Shown here piece by piece: positions 1 to 8,403 of a DNA stretch of 64,000 bases. The stretch lies in NCBI RefSeq assembly GCF_021390495.1, contig NZ_JAJEJP010000002.1, positions 806,001-870,000 of the forward strand, written 5' to 3'. The stretch comes from Paraburkholderia sp. ZP32-5. Lineage in GTDB: Bacteria > Pseudomonadota > Gammaproteobacteria > Burkholderiales > Burkholderiaceae. The notes beneath the pieces were generated by a model. It ran no database searches. It was not told where the DNA came from and worked only from the letters and a program-made list of their open reading frames with translations. Within the stretch, counting starts at the first letter, position 1. Each line of letters begins with the position of its first letter. A program made the position numbers and the translations under genes.

Positions 1-174
1 TTTACCCGTCCTTCCGGAAAAGCGGCACAATCCCTATCTTTGTATCCCAAAGTGGTTGCTGTGGCTAGCAGGGCGAAAACCCGATCCTATCCGATCGACT
101 CACATTCGACCCGCGACGAACCAGCAACCCGGACACGATCGACACGCAACACGAAGTGACGGAAGAGAGTGAAT

Positions 175-1020
175 ATGGCAATTATCATTGGTGGTATCGG
201 CACATCGCACGTGCCCACTATTGGCCTCGCGTACGACAAGGGCAAACAGAACGAGCCGGCGTGGGCGCCGCTGTTCAAAGGTTATGAGCCGGTGGCGCAG
301 TGGCTCGCGGACCGCAAGCCCGACGTGATGGTGATGTTCTATAACGATCACGCCAACAGTTTCTTCTTCGATTGCTATCCGACCTTCGCGCTGGGTGTGT
401 CACCTAATCACGAATTCGCCGATGAAGGCGCGGGCAAGCGTCCGCTGCCGGACATCGCCGGTCATCCCGATCTGGCGATTCATATCGCCGAGCAACTGGT
501 TGCCGACGAGTTCGATATGACGATCTTCCAGGACCGGCCGCTCGATCATGGCTGCAATTCGCCGCTGTCGTTGATGCTGCCGCATCGGGACGGCTGGCCG
601 CTGTCGCTGGTGCCGCTCGAAGTCAACGTGTTGCAATATCCGCTGCCCACCGCGAATCGCTGCTATCGGCTCGGTCAGGCGCTGCGTCGCGCGATCGAAT
701 CGTTCGAGCAGGATCTGAAGGTCGTGGTGGTCGGAACGGGTGGGCTGTCTCATCAAGTGCACGGCGAGCGCAGCGGCTTTAACAACACCGAATGGGATAT
801 GGAGTTTCTCGATCTGATCGTCAGCGATCCGCAGCGTCTTGCCGCGATGAAGCATGTCGACTATGTGCGCCTCGGCGGCGCGGAGAGTGTCGAGACGATC
901 ATGTGGCTCGCGATGCGCGGCGCGCTCGGCGACAAGGTTCGCGAACTGCACCGCAACTACTATCTGGCGACCAGCACCGCGATGGCCGTGACGATCTACG
1001 AAGACGAGGTGGCGCAATGA
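175..1020 (+). CDS. ligB: Protocatechuate 4,5-dioxygenase, beta (catalytic) subunit
   Basis: Class III extradiol ring-cleavage dioxygenase subunit (LigB family), 281 aa. With the alpha subunit it would open protocatechuate (or a related catechol such as gallate) between C4 and C5 using Fe(II). Visible family residues are the first iron His in GTSHVP (H12), a second in NDHANSF (H59), the catalytic-base His in GGLSHQ (H193) and the Glu-rich GGAESVE segment near 235-240. I chose the ATG at 175 because GGAAGAGAG lies about 7 nt upstream; a GTG two codons earlier is less well placed. The stop overlaps the ligA start (ATGA), so translation is probably coupled. No other genes of the 4,5-cleavage pathway lie in the window, so the substrate is inferred from family only. 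Confidence 0.9.
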   Translation: MAIIIGGIGTSHVPTIGLAYDKGKQNEPAWAPLFKGYEPVAQWLADRKPDVMVMFYNDHANSFFFDCYPTFALGVSPNHEFADEGAGKRPLPDIAGHPDLAIHIAEQLVADEFDMTIFQDRPLDHGCNSPLSLMLPHRDGWPLSLVPLEVNVLQYPLPTANRCYRLGQALRRAIESFEQDLKVVVVGTGGLSHQVHGERSGFNNTEWDMEFLDLIVSDPQRLAAMKHVDYVRLGGAESVETIMWLAMRGALGDKVRELHRNYYLATSTAMAVTIYEDEVAQ

Positions 1021-1376
1021 ACCCACAACTGGTCGGCATCGAGGAACTGACGGGCACCTATCCGTTCGATATTCGCCAGAGCATCAAGGCGATGCGCCTG
1101 AACCGTTTCTTCTGGCAGATGCGCGAAGCGCCGGCGCGTACGCTGTGGCTGGAGAACCGCGCGGCCGCTTACGATGCGGCGAAACTCACGCAGGAAGAGC
1201 GCACACTGGTCGACAACACGGACTGGATCGGCCTCGTGCGCTATGGTGTGTGCTTCTTCGTGCTGGAGAAGTTTGCGCGCGTGGTGAAGATCACGAACCT
1301 CGGCATGTACGCGAGCATGCGCGGTGAAACGCTCGAAGCGTTTCTGAAAACGCGCAAGGTGCCCGAGGCGGTTTAA
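1017..1376 (+). CDS. ligA: Protocatechuate 4,5-dioxygenase, alpha subunit
   Basis: Small alpha subunit of the LigAB extradiol dioxygenase, 119 aa. In the family this helical subunit covers the beta-subunit active site and contributes to substrate binding. The sequence has the typical core (YPFDIRQSIKAMRLNRFFW, then the TDWIGLVRYG..CFFVLEKFARV segment). It starts in the ATGA overlap with the beta gene. The order beta then alpha is reversed relative to the classical Sphingobium ligAB. The protein is a little shorter than the roughly 139 aa Sphingobium subunit. It ends 52 nt before the convergent stop of the next gene. Confidence 0.88.
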   Translation: MNPQLVGIEELTGTYPFDIRQSIKAMRLNRFFWQMREAPARTLWLENRAAAYDAAKLTQEERTLVDNTDWIGLVRYGVCFFVLEKFARVVKITNLGMYASMRGETLEAFLKTRKVPEAV

Positions 1377-1428
1377 AGCCGCCGGGGGCTGGTTGGCCGA
1401 TCCGGTTGCCTGGTATCAGTGTGCCGAA

Positions 1429-2613
1429 TCACTCGCCCAATCGCGTGAAGATCATGCCGACGCCATCACGACTCTGAAAAACGACGCGGTCTGGCAGTTC
1501 ATCGTCACCGTCGGCATTTGCCGGTGCGGCGTCGACGTTTATCGGCAGCATGAACTCGGTCGCCTGCACCTGAGCGTCGGGATCGTTGTCGAGAAAACAT
1601 CGAACCACCGCATCGATGACGGACGTGCGGCAAAACGGTTGCATCGTCCATGCGCGCTGCGTGCCGGTAGCAAGTACTTGCGATGGTCCGAGATAAACAC
1701 GCTCGCCGTTGTCGATTTCCTCGGCTTGCTGTTTGGCGGTCGACCTTTGCTCATCGATTTGAGTACGAGTAGGCCGACGAACTCTTTCTTGCGTGTCCGA
1801 GGGGATCAATGCGGATGCGAGCGTATTCAGACCGAGCAGAAAGAACGCATTGGTGTAATTGACTCGCTGGACAGAGCGCACGGCGCCCGGATTAGGAGAA
1901 CCTTGCTGCTTTGCCTTGACGGATTTCGCGCTGCCGGCTGAGAACTTGCCATGCGCTGTGACGAGATCCAGCCCGGTGGGCGTGAGAGCGGAAGCGATAA
2001 CGCGTCCCTCCGTCGGCGCTCCACCGAGTTTCATCTTGGCCTTGGCGTTCGAGTAAATCTGGCGTTTCCATTCGCTTTTCGCCATGCCGCCGATCTCGCT
2101 GAATGCGCTTGCGGATCCTTTCGCATCGACGAGACAAACCTCATTCGCCGAAGCAAACACGAAGTCCGGATACGCGCTAGCCGTCGTGGAGGCGACGCAG
2201 TCCTCCCAATGACCGCTCCACGCATAACCGAGTCCCTGCATTTCCAGATATGCAATTGCGGCGCCGATCGTTCCTTTGATGCTCGAAGCCACGAAGTCTT
2301 TGGCGTTTGCGAAATTGTGGTGCAGATAGATGCGCTTCGTGGGCGGTGCCGCAATTCCCTTAGGAGGATAGAGCGTCAAATAGGACAGTGACGCCGTCGC
2401 CAGCCCAGCGCCTGCCAGATGACCCCTCAATCCGATCCTGGGGCCCAATATCGAGGCGCGCGTCGCGGCATACGCGAATAGCAAAGGATTGATACTAAGC
2501 GGCGTGCTGCTGTATGGGGAAACCACCTTGTCCCATACGGCGTTTGTTGTCTTGATGTGCCTGAACTTGTAATACTCGCGACGCGGTACGTCCGCGTTAC
2601 CTAAGAACCACAT
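1429..2613 (-). CDS. Unknown protein with PD-(D/E)XK-like signature
   Basis: 394 aa, family not recognised. The start at 2613 (MWFLGNADV) has GGGGA about 6 nt upstream; an in-frame start at 2736 would add 41 residues. The middle contains YPDFVF followed, 12 residues after the Asp, by LVDAKGSAS (PD at about 149-150, DAK at about 163-165). This spacing and hydrophobic context match the PD-(D/E)XK nuclease-fold signature, so a nuclease-like core is possible but unproven. Residues 35-85 contain Ala/Gly/Leu-rich stretches that could be weakly hydrophobic. The region after about 240 is Gln/Ala/Asp-rich. The gene stands alone, convergent to ligBA, and looks less codon-biased than its neighbours, which hints at transfer. 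Confidence 0.6.
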   Translation of the reverse strand: MWFLGNADVPRREYYKFRHIKTTNAVWDKVVSPYSSTPLSINPLLFAYAATRASILGPRIGLRGHLAGAGLATASLSYLTLYPPKGIAAPPTKRIYLHHNFANAKDFVASSIKGTIGAAIAYLEMQGLGYAWSGHWEDCVASTTASAYPDFVFASANEVCLVDAKGSASAFSEIGGMAKSEWKRQIYSNAKAKMKLGGAPTEGRVIASALTPTGLDLVTAHGKFSAGSAKSVKAKQQGSPNPGAVRSVQRVNYTNAFFLLGLNTLASALIPSDTQERVRRPTRTQIDEQRSTAKQQAEEIDNGERVYLGPSQVLATGTQRAWTMQPFCRTSVIDAVVRCFLDNDPDAQVQATEFMLPINVDAAPANADGDDELPDRVVFQSRDGVGMIFTRLGE

Positions 2614-3122
2614 CGATTTCCCCGTTTTTTGTGCCGGCCGAAAAGTGTCTAAGTTGCTATTCGCGTATTGGAAGCAAAGAGTCGTTCGGTACTTTATGTT
2701 TGTTTTGCCACACACGAGCTGCACTAAAGAACACACGTGCGCAGGCAGCCCGGGATCATAGCGCAGGTTGCCTCAGGCAGTGTTCACCGGTTCGACTCGC
2801 ATTCCGACGCATATGCGAAGGGCATGGATGTCGTGACTTTTCTGTGAAACGCAGCAAGTCATTCGCGAATGAGTCTTTTCCGCTTTACTCAATGTTCTCC
2901 GTCGCATTGCAATGAGCGCATCGGTACTCATCGGGTTTTCCCGCATCGCCTGTCGCTTCTCCACGTTTCTCCTAATGCGCTAAACCCCTCATCCGTAAAT
3001 AAAAAAACCTACCGACCTCAATGGAATGTGCTAGAAAATAACAATTGCACGGGCACGAGAAATAGCCGCACGGGGCAAGTCGTTTTCGGCTTTCAAAACT
3101 CTTATCGGCCGCGAGGTGGATC
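2614..3122. other. Intergenic region between divergent genes
   Basis: About 0.5 kb, more AT-rich than its surroundings, between the divergent unknown gene and the secreted Pro/Gln-rich gene. It must hold both promoters. The stretch 2990-3060 is AT-rich and is the likely promoter area for the + strand gene. I see no tRNA, no clear terminator and no conserved small gene here. A GGTTCGA stretch near 2790 does not fold into a tRNA T-arm. Confidence 0.4.
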
Positions 3123-3932
3123 ATGAGAACAAAGACCCTATTAGGGTTTGGGGTGACGGCGGTTGTCTCGGCGTTAACGCTGCAATGTGCCCCAGCCTGG
3201 GCCGACGGACCGGAAAAGGCTTATGCGACCGCTGACGACGACGTGCCTACCGGCTCGCTCAGTCCGAACGAGTATCAGGTCAATGCGGACGGCATGAAAG
3301 AAGATCCGAATGCCAAGATGTCCGAAGTGGCCCGCGCTTATCGCAACGGCTATATCAATCGCGGCAAACAGGATCAGGCCGATTACCAGGCCATGATCGA
3401 CTCGCACAATCACGGACAACGGCAACCCGCGAAGACCGATGTCGCGCGGGTGGACGTACCGCCGCTGCCGGCCGGTGGCGTTCCCGAAGACGACAACTCG
3501 AAGTACACGAGCATTCCGCCGCAACCTCGGCAATACGCACAGCGTCAGGTGCCGCAACCCGTACAGCCGGCGCAACCGCTCCAACCCGCACCGCAGCCGC
3601 AGTATCGGCAGGCTTATCAGGAGCCGCAATACGCACCGGCCATGCCTATGCAATACCAGCAGGCGCCCGCTTATGCGCAGATGCAGCCGCAACCGATGTA
3701 CGCCGATAATCAACCCATGTACGTGCAGCAGGAATATGCGCCGCGTCCGCCTGTGCAGTACGTGCCGGTCTATGCACAGCCGCAGTACGACGAAATGCCG
3801 GTCGTGGAAACGGTGATGCAACCGGTCGCGCCTGCCGTTGCTTATCAGGTTTATCGGCCGCCGGTCTATTGGGGGCAGCCGCGTATGTACGCGTATCGCG
3901 CGCCGATGGTCAGCTATCGCGTGTGGCGGTGA
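3123..3932 (+). CDS. Exported Pro/Gln/Tyr-rich protein
   Basis: 269 aa, family not recognised. A Sec signal peptide (residues 1-27, basic MRTK, hydrophobic core, cleavage after AWA) predicts export to the periplasm or envelope. Residues 28-115 are hydrophilic and acidic. From about 117 to 245 the chain is low complexity, made of imperfect short PQ, QPQY, YAQ and PMY units, and is probably unstructured. The C-terminus is Tyr/Arg-rich. GAGGTGG lies a few nt before the ATG. A good intrinsic terminator follows at 4025-4060, so it appears monocistronic. It could be an envelope spacer or adhesive protein, but that is a guess from composition. Confidence 0.8.
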   Translation: MRTKTLLGFGVTAVVSALTLQCAPAWADGPEKAYATADDDVPTGSLSPNEYQVNADGMKEDPNAKMSEVARAYRNGYINRGKQDQADYQAMIDSHNHGQRQPAKTDVARVDVPPLPAGGVPEDDNSKYTSIPPQPRQYAQRQVPQPVQPAQPLQPAPQPQYRQAYQEPQYAPAMPMQYQQAPAYAQMQPQPMYADNQPMYVQQEYAPRPPVQYVPVYAQPQYDEMPVVETVMQPVAPAVAYQVYRPPVYWGQPRMYAYRAPMVSYRVWR

Positions 3933-4342
3933 TGTAGCTTGTAATCGCAGCGACGAACTTGAAGCGGTGGCGCGGCGAATACGGCGCACGCTCTACATGC
4001 TCGCTGCGCGGTCATCGATCTGAATCAGCCCGGCGAAGGCGTGCCGGGCTGAGTACTTTTCGCGTGGTATTCCGCAATTGCCGTAATACGGCATGCGTTT
4101 AATTGCGCATTGTTCTATTGCTCGCCAGTTCTCTTTGTTCTCACCGTCACTCTGCCTGGACTATTCGCGGCGATCCGGGTGACAGCGGCAAATGCATTTT
4201 CAGCTTCGCCGAGTCCCGCTTCGTTCCTCTTCCTCCCGCCACGGCAGCGCATCGTCCGTTGAAGCAGAGTGACGATGTCGACTTTTGGCGTGTTGGCGAA
4301 AAGCTGGCTGGTAGTCGCAATGTCCGATCACAATGAAGGTGC
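3933..4342. other. Convergent intergenic region with terminator
   Basis: About 0.4 kb between two convergent genes. It holds the terminator at 4025-4060. The remainder is moderately AT-rich; its short open frames lack ribosome-binding sites and coding character, and I see no gene or RNA there. Confidence 0.5.
4025..4060 (+). terminator. Intrinsic terminator after the Pro/Gln-rich gene
   Basis: CAGCCCGGC pairs with GCCGGGCTG (9 bp, extendable by one T-A pair) around an 8-nt loop, followed within a few bases by TTTT. It lies about 90 nt after the stop at 3932. Confidence 0.75.
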
Positions 4343-4912
4343 CTAGCTGTCTTCGCGCAGCAGCGCGTCCGTGGTAACGACGGTGCAGTATTCCAAGTGC
4401 AGATTCGCGAGTGACATCGCATGAACCTCTTCCGCGCTGCGACGCGTTCCGTTCCAGTCGATTCGCGCGAAAGTGAAGCAGCCGTCGGCAACGAGGTAGG
4501 TATCGAAACTGAGATTGCCAGCCATCCGGACCGTAGCTTCCACGGAGTTGTTGGTGATGACGCCGGCGACGACCAGCGTATGGTGGCCCGCGGCTCTCAG
4601 CCGATCCTCCAGACCGGTCCTGATGAACGCATTGTTCGTCTGTTTGGCAATAACGGGTTCACCGGCAATGGGTGTGTTCGACGCTTTGAATTCATGTCCA
4701 GGTTGGCCGGGTCGATAGTGGGACATGGCCTCGGTAGAGTCGTGCCGGATATGCCATACGGGCCAGCCCCGGCTGCGCCAATACGCGAGTAGTCGGCTCA
4801 CCTGCGTTTCAGCGTGAGGGTTGTTGCGTTCTCCCCAGCTGGGATGATCGATCGCCTGTTGCAGGTCGATCAGCAGGAGGACGGCGCCAGCGGAGGGAAG
4901 CGGAGGACGCAT
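4343..4912 (-). CDS. Isochorismatase-fold protein lacking the catalytic Cys
   Basis: 189 aa, cysteine-hydrolase (isochorismatase) superfamily. The N-terminal LLLIDLQ supplies the conserved Asp and IAKQTNNAF the conserved Lys. The nucleophile motif normally reads G(V/M)xTNxCVxxTxR; here it is GVITNNSVEATVR, with Ser (codon TCC) at the Cys position. The rest of the fold (DTYLVADGCF, HAMSLANLHLEYCTVV) is intact. The protein is therefore either a non-hydrolytic member, a Ser variant, or acts on an unknown substrate. It is monocistronic and convergent with the upstream secreted-protein gene. Confidence 0.85.
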   Translation of the reverse strand: MRPPLPSAGAVLLLIDLQQAIDHPSWGERNNPHAETQVSRLLAYWRSRGWPVWHIRHDSTEAMSHYRPGQPGHEFKASNTPIAGEPVIAKQTNNAFIRTGLEDRLRAAGHHTLVVAGVITNNSVEATVRMAGNLSFDTYLVADGCFTFARIDWNGTRRSAEEVHAMSLANLHLEYCTVVTTDALLREDS

Positions 4913-5059
4913 GTGTCGAATGAATCGATGTGGGTCGAAGGCCGGAATCGCGAGCCGGATATATGCGGACTCTATCGCATGACGGCCACTGTACTCTGCA
5001 AAGAATCTACTGTCGCACGGCTAGCTCGCGATTTCCCCGCCCGAGAGCCATGTATGATG

Positions 5060-5165
5060 GCGGGCTCGCGCCCGGGCACTGTGCCCACGGGAGCGGTCGG
5101 CAGCAGACTGCTCGCCGCGCCGACCCGGCGCCCACGCATCCATTCACGATGATCCAGAGGAACAC
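5060..5165 (+). promoter_or_regulatory. Possible structured 5' leader of ppnP
   Basis: Between a possible -10 (TATGAT at 5053) and the ppnP start the DNA can fold into two stable hairpins: GGGCA/TGCCC with a 3-nt loop, and GGTCGGC/GCCGACC enclosing a smaller AGCA/TGCT stem. It does not match a riboswitch class that I can name. High GC alone can produce such folds. Confidence 0.25.
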
Positions 5166-5169
5166 CGCC

Positions 5170-5490
5170 ATGACGGCTGCAACGCAATTCGATCAGGTTT
5201 CTGTTGTTAAGAAAGCCAACGTCTACTTCGACGGCAAGTGCGTGTCGCACACCGTTCTTTTCGCCGACGGCACGCGCAAGACGCTCGGCGTGATCCTGCC
5301 GGGCACGCTGAACTTCGGCACCGACGCACCGGAGCTGATGGAAGTGCAGGCCGGCAAGTGCCGTATTCGCCTCGATGGCAGCGACGAGTGGAAAACCTAC
5401 GCCGCGGGCGAATCGTTTTCGGTGCCGGGCGAGAGCCGCTTCGATATCGATGTGGTCGAAACGCTCGATTACGTTTGCAGCTATCTGTAA
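5170..5490 (+). CDS. ppnP: Pyrimidine/purine nucleoside phosphorylase
   Basis: 106 aa, PpnP (former DUF1255/YaiE) family, a single cupin-fold domain. Characterised homologues phosphorolyse a broad set of nucleosides to the free base and ribose-1-phosphate. Family hallmarks are [34 protein letters not shown](L)MEV.AG, and the C-terminal [18 protein letters not shown]. The ATG at 5170 has an AGAGGA ribosome-binding site; upstream in-frame codons lack coding character. The protein is about 10 residues longer at the N-terminus than the E. coli enzyme (94 aa). It sits alone between a divergent and a convergent gene. Confidence 0.9.
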   Translation: MTAATQFDQVSVVKKANVYFDGKCVSHTVLFADGTRKTLGVILPGTLNFGTDAPELMEVQAGKCRIRLDGSDEWKTYAAGESFSVPGESRFDIDVVETLDYVCSYL

Positions 5491-5508
5491 GCAGTAGTGG
5501 GTGCGGGC

Positions 5509-6216
5509 TTACGCCTCATCAACCACACTCATCCGCACCCCCAGCGTCTCGTACAACTGCGCCCAGCCACGCGGCGTAACCTGCACCGCGCGCGACGAAG
5601 GCGAACGCATCAGCCAGCCGTTATCGCATAGCGTCGACATGAATTTCGCGCCGAGCGGACCAGCAAGATGGTGCTGCCGCTCGGTCCAGTCGAGGCACTG
5701 GCGGGCGATGCCATGCTTACCCGGCCGCAGCGTCGCGACATCGATACCGAGATCGCCGAAAAACTGCGTGCCGGTGGGCGTCACCTCGAAGCGCTTGTCG
5801 CTTCCGGCCGCGAGAAAACCGCGCTCCATCAATTGCTGCGTGATCGCCACGCCGACCTGACCCGCCAGATGGTCGTAACAGCATCGCGCGACACGCAGTG
5901 TCCGCGCCTCGCGCCCATGCGGTTTGCGGCGCACTGGCGTTCGCGCGGCGATCGTCGCAAGGTTTTCGAGCAGCGCGGCCACTTGCGCATCCGCAAGCCG
6001 GTAGTAGCGGTGACGCCCTTCTTTTTCGACGCTGAGCAGGCCGCCATCCAGCAATTTCGCGAGGTGGCTGCTCGCGGTCTGCGCCGTGACGCCGGCCGCG
6101 TAGGCCAACTCGCCGGCGGGCAGCGCGCGGCCATCCGCGAGGGCCATCAGCATGGCCGCGCGGGCGGCGTCCGCGATCAGGAACGCCGTGGCGGCGACTT
6201 TCGGTTGAACGTCCAT
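5509..6216 (-). CDS. ArsR-family winged-helix repressor
   Basis: 235 aa. The N-terminal ArsR/SmtB-type winged helix-turn-helix spans about residues 10-80, with recognition helix TAQTASSHLAKLLDGGLL and wing EKEGRHRYYRL. An extended C-terminal region of about 150 residues (RVARCCYDHLAGQVGV..) is typical of the larger non-metal ArsR proteins next to efflux or catabolic genes. The adjacent C112-C113 could be redox- or metal-sensitive, but this is unproven. The ATG at 6216 has AGGAGA 5 nt upstream; the GTG at 6231 is less likely. It is divergent from an MFS exporter, the usual repressor-target layout, with a palindrome at 6269-6286 between them. Confidence 0.88.
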   Translation of the reverse strand: MDVQPKVAATAFLIADAARAAMLMALADGRALPAGELAYAAGVTAQTASSHLAKLLDGGLLSVEKEGRHRYYRLADAQVAALLENLATIAARTPVRRKPHGREARTLRVARCCYDHLAGQVGVAITQQLMERGFLAAGSDKRFEVTPTGTQFFGDLGIDVATLRPGKHGIARQCLDWTERQHHLAGPLGAKFMSTLCDNGWLMRSPSSRAVQVTPRGWAQLYETLGVRMSVVDEA

Positions 6217-6268
6217 ATCTGTCTCCTGCACATTTATTCACAGCGTAGCCGAATCTCGCAGTCGCATA

Positions 6269-6286
6269 CTTCGACGCGTGTCGAAG
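6269..6286. promoter_or_regulatory. Candidate ArsR operator
   Basis: Perfect inverted repeat CTTCGAC-GCGT-GTCGAAG in the 146-bp region between the divergent arsR-type and MFS genes. Position and symmetry suit a repressor dimer controlling both promoters. Binding is inferred. Confidence 0.45.
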
Positions 6287-6362
6287 CATCCCGGGTGGCC
6301 GATCCTGAATACTGAAGCGATACCCGCCGGAATTTACCGGCTTCGCTTCGGGAAATCGCCTG

Positions 6363-7739
6363 ATGAACACTCGAATACAGCAGCGTGCCGTACTGCTCGC
6401 GACCAGCATCAGCTACGTCGTCGTGATCCTCGATACGTCGATCGTCAATGTCGCGCTCGCGCCGATAGCCACGAGTCTCGCAAGCGGGCTGAGCGGTCTG
6501 CAATGGGTCGTCAACGCCTATACGCTGACGTTTGCGAGCCTGCTATTGTCGGGCGGCACGCTGGGCGACCGCGTCGGCGCGCGCAACGTCTATATCGCCG
6601 GGCTCGCGATTTTCACCGGCGCGTCGGCGCTGTGCGGCATTGCGTCCGGCCTCGCGATGCTGATCGGCGCGCGCATTGCGCAGGGCATCGGCGCGGCGCT
6701 GCTGGTGCCCGCATCGCTCGCGCTGATCAATCGCGCGTGCCCGCATCCTCGCGAGCGCGCGGCTGCGTTCGGCGTATGGGCGGCACTCGGTGGTCTCGCG
6801 ATGGCGGCCGGGCCATTGATTGGCGGTGTGCTGATCGGCCTTATCGGTTGGCGCAGCATTTTTCTGCTGAACGTGCCGGTCTGTCTGGCCGGCATTGTGC
6901 TCGCGCTCAGAGTCGATACACAGGTGTCGGCCACGGCCTCGCGTCGTTTCGATATTGCCGGACAGATCGCGGCCATCGCGACGCTCGCGCTGTTGAATAT
7001 CACGGTGATTGAATTGCCGGCCTACGGGTGGTCGGCGCCGATTATCGTCGCCGGCTTTGCGGCTACGCTGGCGGCGGGTTGCGCATTCGTTGCAATCGAA
7101 ACCAGACGTTCGCAGCCGATGCTGCCCATCGTGCTTTTTCGCCATGCCGGCTTTTCCAGCGCGATTTTCGTGTCGATGGTGTCGGCGTTTGCGTTTTACG
7201 GGCTGATGTTCGATCTCAGCCTGTACTTCCAGCATCAGCGTGGCGACACGCCGATGCAGACCGGACTCGCATTTTTGCCGCTGACGGTGGTCGTGCCGAT
7301 CGGCAGTCTGCTGTCGAAACGCGCGGTGAGCTGGCTGGGACCGGGACGTCTCGTGGCCGGCGCGTGCATGCTTGCGGCGCTGGGTTATATCGGCCTCTGG
7401 GTGATCGTTGGCCGTTTTCCGTCGTTGCCGTTTGCGTTGGCGTTGCCCGCGATCGGCGTTGCCGCGAGTCTGATCACGCCCGCGACAACCGCAACGTTGA
7501 TGGCATCGGTCGACAGCAGCCGCTCCGGCATCGCGGCGGCGGTGCTCAATGCCGCGCGTCAGACCGGCGCGGTGCTCGGCGTCGCGATTTCGGGGAGCAT
7601 GATCGCGATCGCGCATTCGATCGCAGGCGGCATGCGCGGCGGGCTACTGCTTTCGGGCGCGCTGTCGATTGCAGCCGGCGTGTTCTGGTGGCTTGCGTCG
7701 ATCCCGACCCAAGCCATCCGCAATCAGACATCCGGCTGA
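6363..7739 (+). CDS. MFS efflux transporter (DHA2/EmrB-QacA type)
   Basis: 458 aa, major facilitator family with about 14 predicted transmembrane helices, as in drug:H+ antiporter family 2. It shows the membrane-embedded Asp motif in helix 1 (LDTSIVNVAL, 23-32), motif A after helix 2 (GDRVGARNV, 68-76) and antiporter motif C in helix 5 (GPLIGGVL, 150-157). No EmrA-like membrane-fusion partner is adjacent, so single-component export across the inner membrane is likely. The substrate cannot be read from the sequence. It is transcribed divergently from the ArsR-type regulator, which probably represses it. Confidence 0.9.
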   Translation: MNTRIQQRAVLLATSISYVVVILDTSIVNVALAPIATSLASGLSGLQWVVNAYTLTFASLLLSGGTLGDRVGARNVYIAGLAIFTGASALCGIASGLAMLIGARIAQGIGAALLVPASLALINRACPHPRERAAAFGVWAALGGLAMAAGPLIGGVLIGLIGWRSIFLLNVPVCLAGIVLALRVDTQVSATASRRFDIAGQIAAIATLALLNITVIELPAYGWSAPIIVAGFAATLAAGCAFVAIETRRSQPMLPIVLFRHAGFSSAIFVSMVSAFAFYGLMFDLSLYFQHQRGDTPMQTGLAFLPLTVVVPIGSLLSKRAVSWLGPGRLVAGACMLAALGYIGLWVIVGRFPSLPFALALPAIGVAASLITPATTATLMASVDSSRSGIAAAVLNAARQTGAVLGVAISGSMIAIAHSIAGGMRGGLLLSGALSIAAGVFWWLASIPTQAIRNQTSG

Positions 7740-7746
7740 TCGCGGG

Positions 7747-8403
7747 TCAGGCTTCTTCGGCGTCGCCCTTCGCGACGATCTGCTGGATCGCCTGCACGAA
7801 TTGCTCGACCGGCTGTCCGCCCGTCACCAGATAGCGCTGGTTGAAGATAATCGACGGCACCGACTGAATGCCCATCTGCTGATTGCTTTGCTCCGCCTCG
7901 CGAACCTCGTCGGCATAGGCGCCGCTCGTCAGCACTTCGCGCGCTTCGTCGGCATCGAGTCCGACCGATTGAGCCGTTTCGACCAGTACGTCATGGTTAC
8001 CGGGGTTCTTGCCGTCGGCGTGATAGGCGCGCAGCAGCGCGAGCTTGAGCGGCAGCTGTTGCCCCTTCAGGCCCGCCCAGTGCAGCAGGCGGTGCGCGTC
8101 GAACGTGTTGTAAGTGCGCGTGCGCGGGCCGAAATCGAAGCCGACGCTCGCGCCGCGTTCGCGGATCATCGCCTGCGTTTCGGCGATTTGCGCGGGCGTG
8201 CGGCCGTATTTCTTGCCGAGATAATCGACGATGTCTTCGCCGTCCGGTCCCATCTCCGGATTCAGTTCGAACGGATGGACGACGATCTGTGCGTCGACGC
8301 TGTCGTGCAGGCGCTCGAGCGCGAGCTGAAGCGACGACAGGCCGATTGCGCACCACGGGCACGCGATGTCGGAGACGAAATCGATCGTGAGCTGCTGTTT
8401 CAT
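7747..8403 (-). CDS. DsbA-family FrnE-like oxidoreductase
   Basis: 218 aa, thioredoxin-fold DsbA/2-hydroxychromene-isomerase superfamily, FrnE branch. The CPWC active-site motif is at 15-18 (FVSDIACPWCAIG), followed by the helical insertion and the C-terminal GIQSVPSIIFNQRYLVTGGQP segment with the cis-Pro. No signal peptide is present, so it is cytoplasmic. FrnE homologues act in oxidative-stress tolerance or polyketide tailoring; the substrate here is unknown. The ATG at 8403 has AAGGA about 6 nt upstream; the open frame continues farther upstream without a better start. Its stop is only 7 bp from the convergent MFS stop. Confidence 0.88.
   Translation of the reverse strand: MKQQLTIDFVSDIACPWCAIGLSSLQLALERLHDSVDAQIVVHPFELNPEMGPDGEDIVDYLGKKYGRTPAQIAETQAMIRERGASVGFDFGPRTRTYNTFDAHRLLHWAGLKGQQLPLKLALLRAYHADGKNPGNHDVLVETAQSVGLDADEAREVLTSGAYADEVREAEQSNQQMGIQSVPSIIFNQRYLVTGGQPVEQFVQAIQQIVAKGDAEEA

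Noticed and set aside
1393..1941. Long + strand open frame inside the unknown minus-strand gene
   Set aside because: No ribosome-binding site and an Arg/Cys/His-rich shadow composition; the minus frame has normal protein character and a good start.
2780..2810. GGTTCGA sequence resembling a tRNA T-loop
   Set aside because: The flanks do not form the 5-bp T-stem, and no D-arm, anticodon arm or acceptor stem is found upstream.
4103..4336. TTG-started frame with a hydrophobic beginning
   Set aside because: Short, no ribosome-binding site, no conserved character, lies between two convergent genes.
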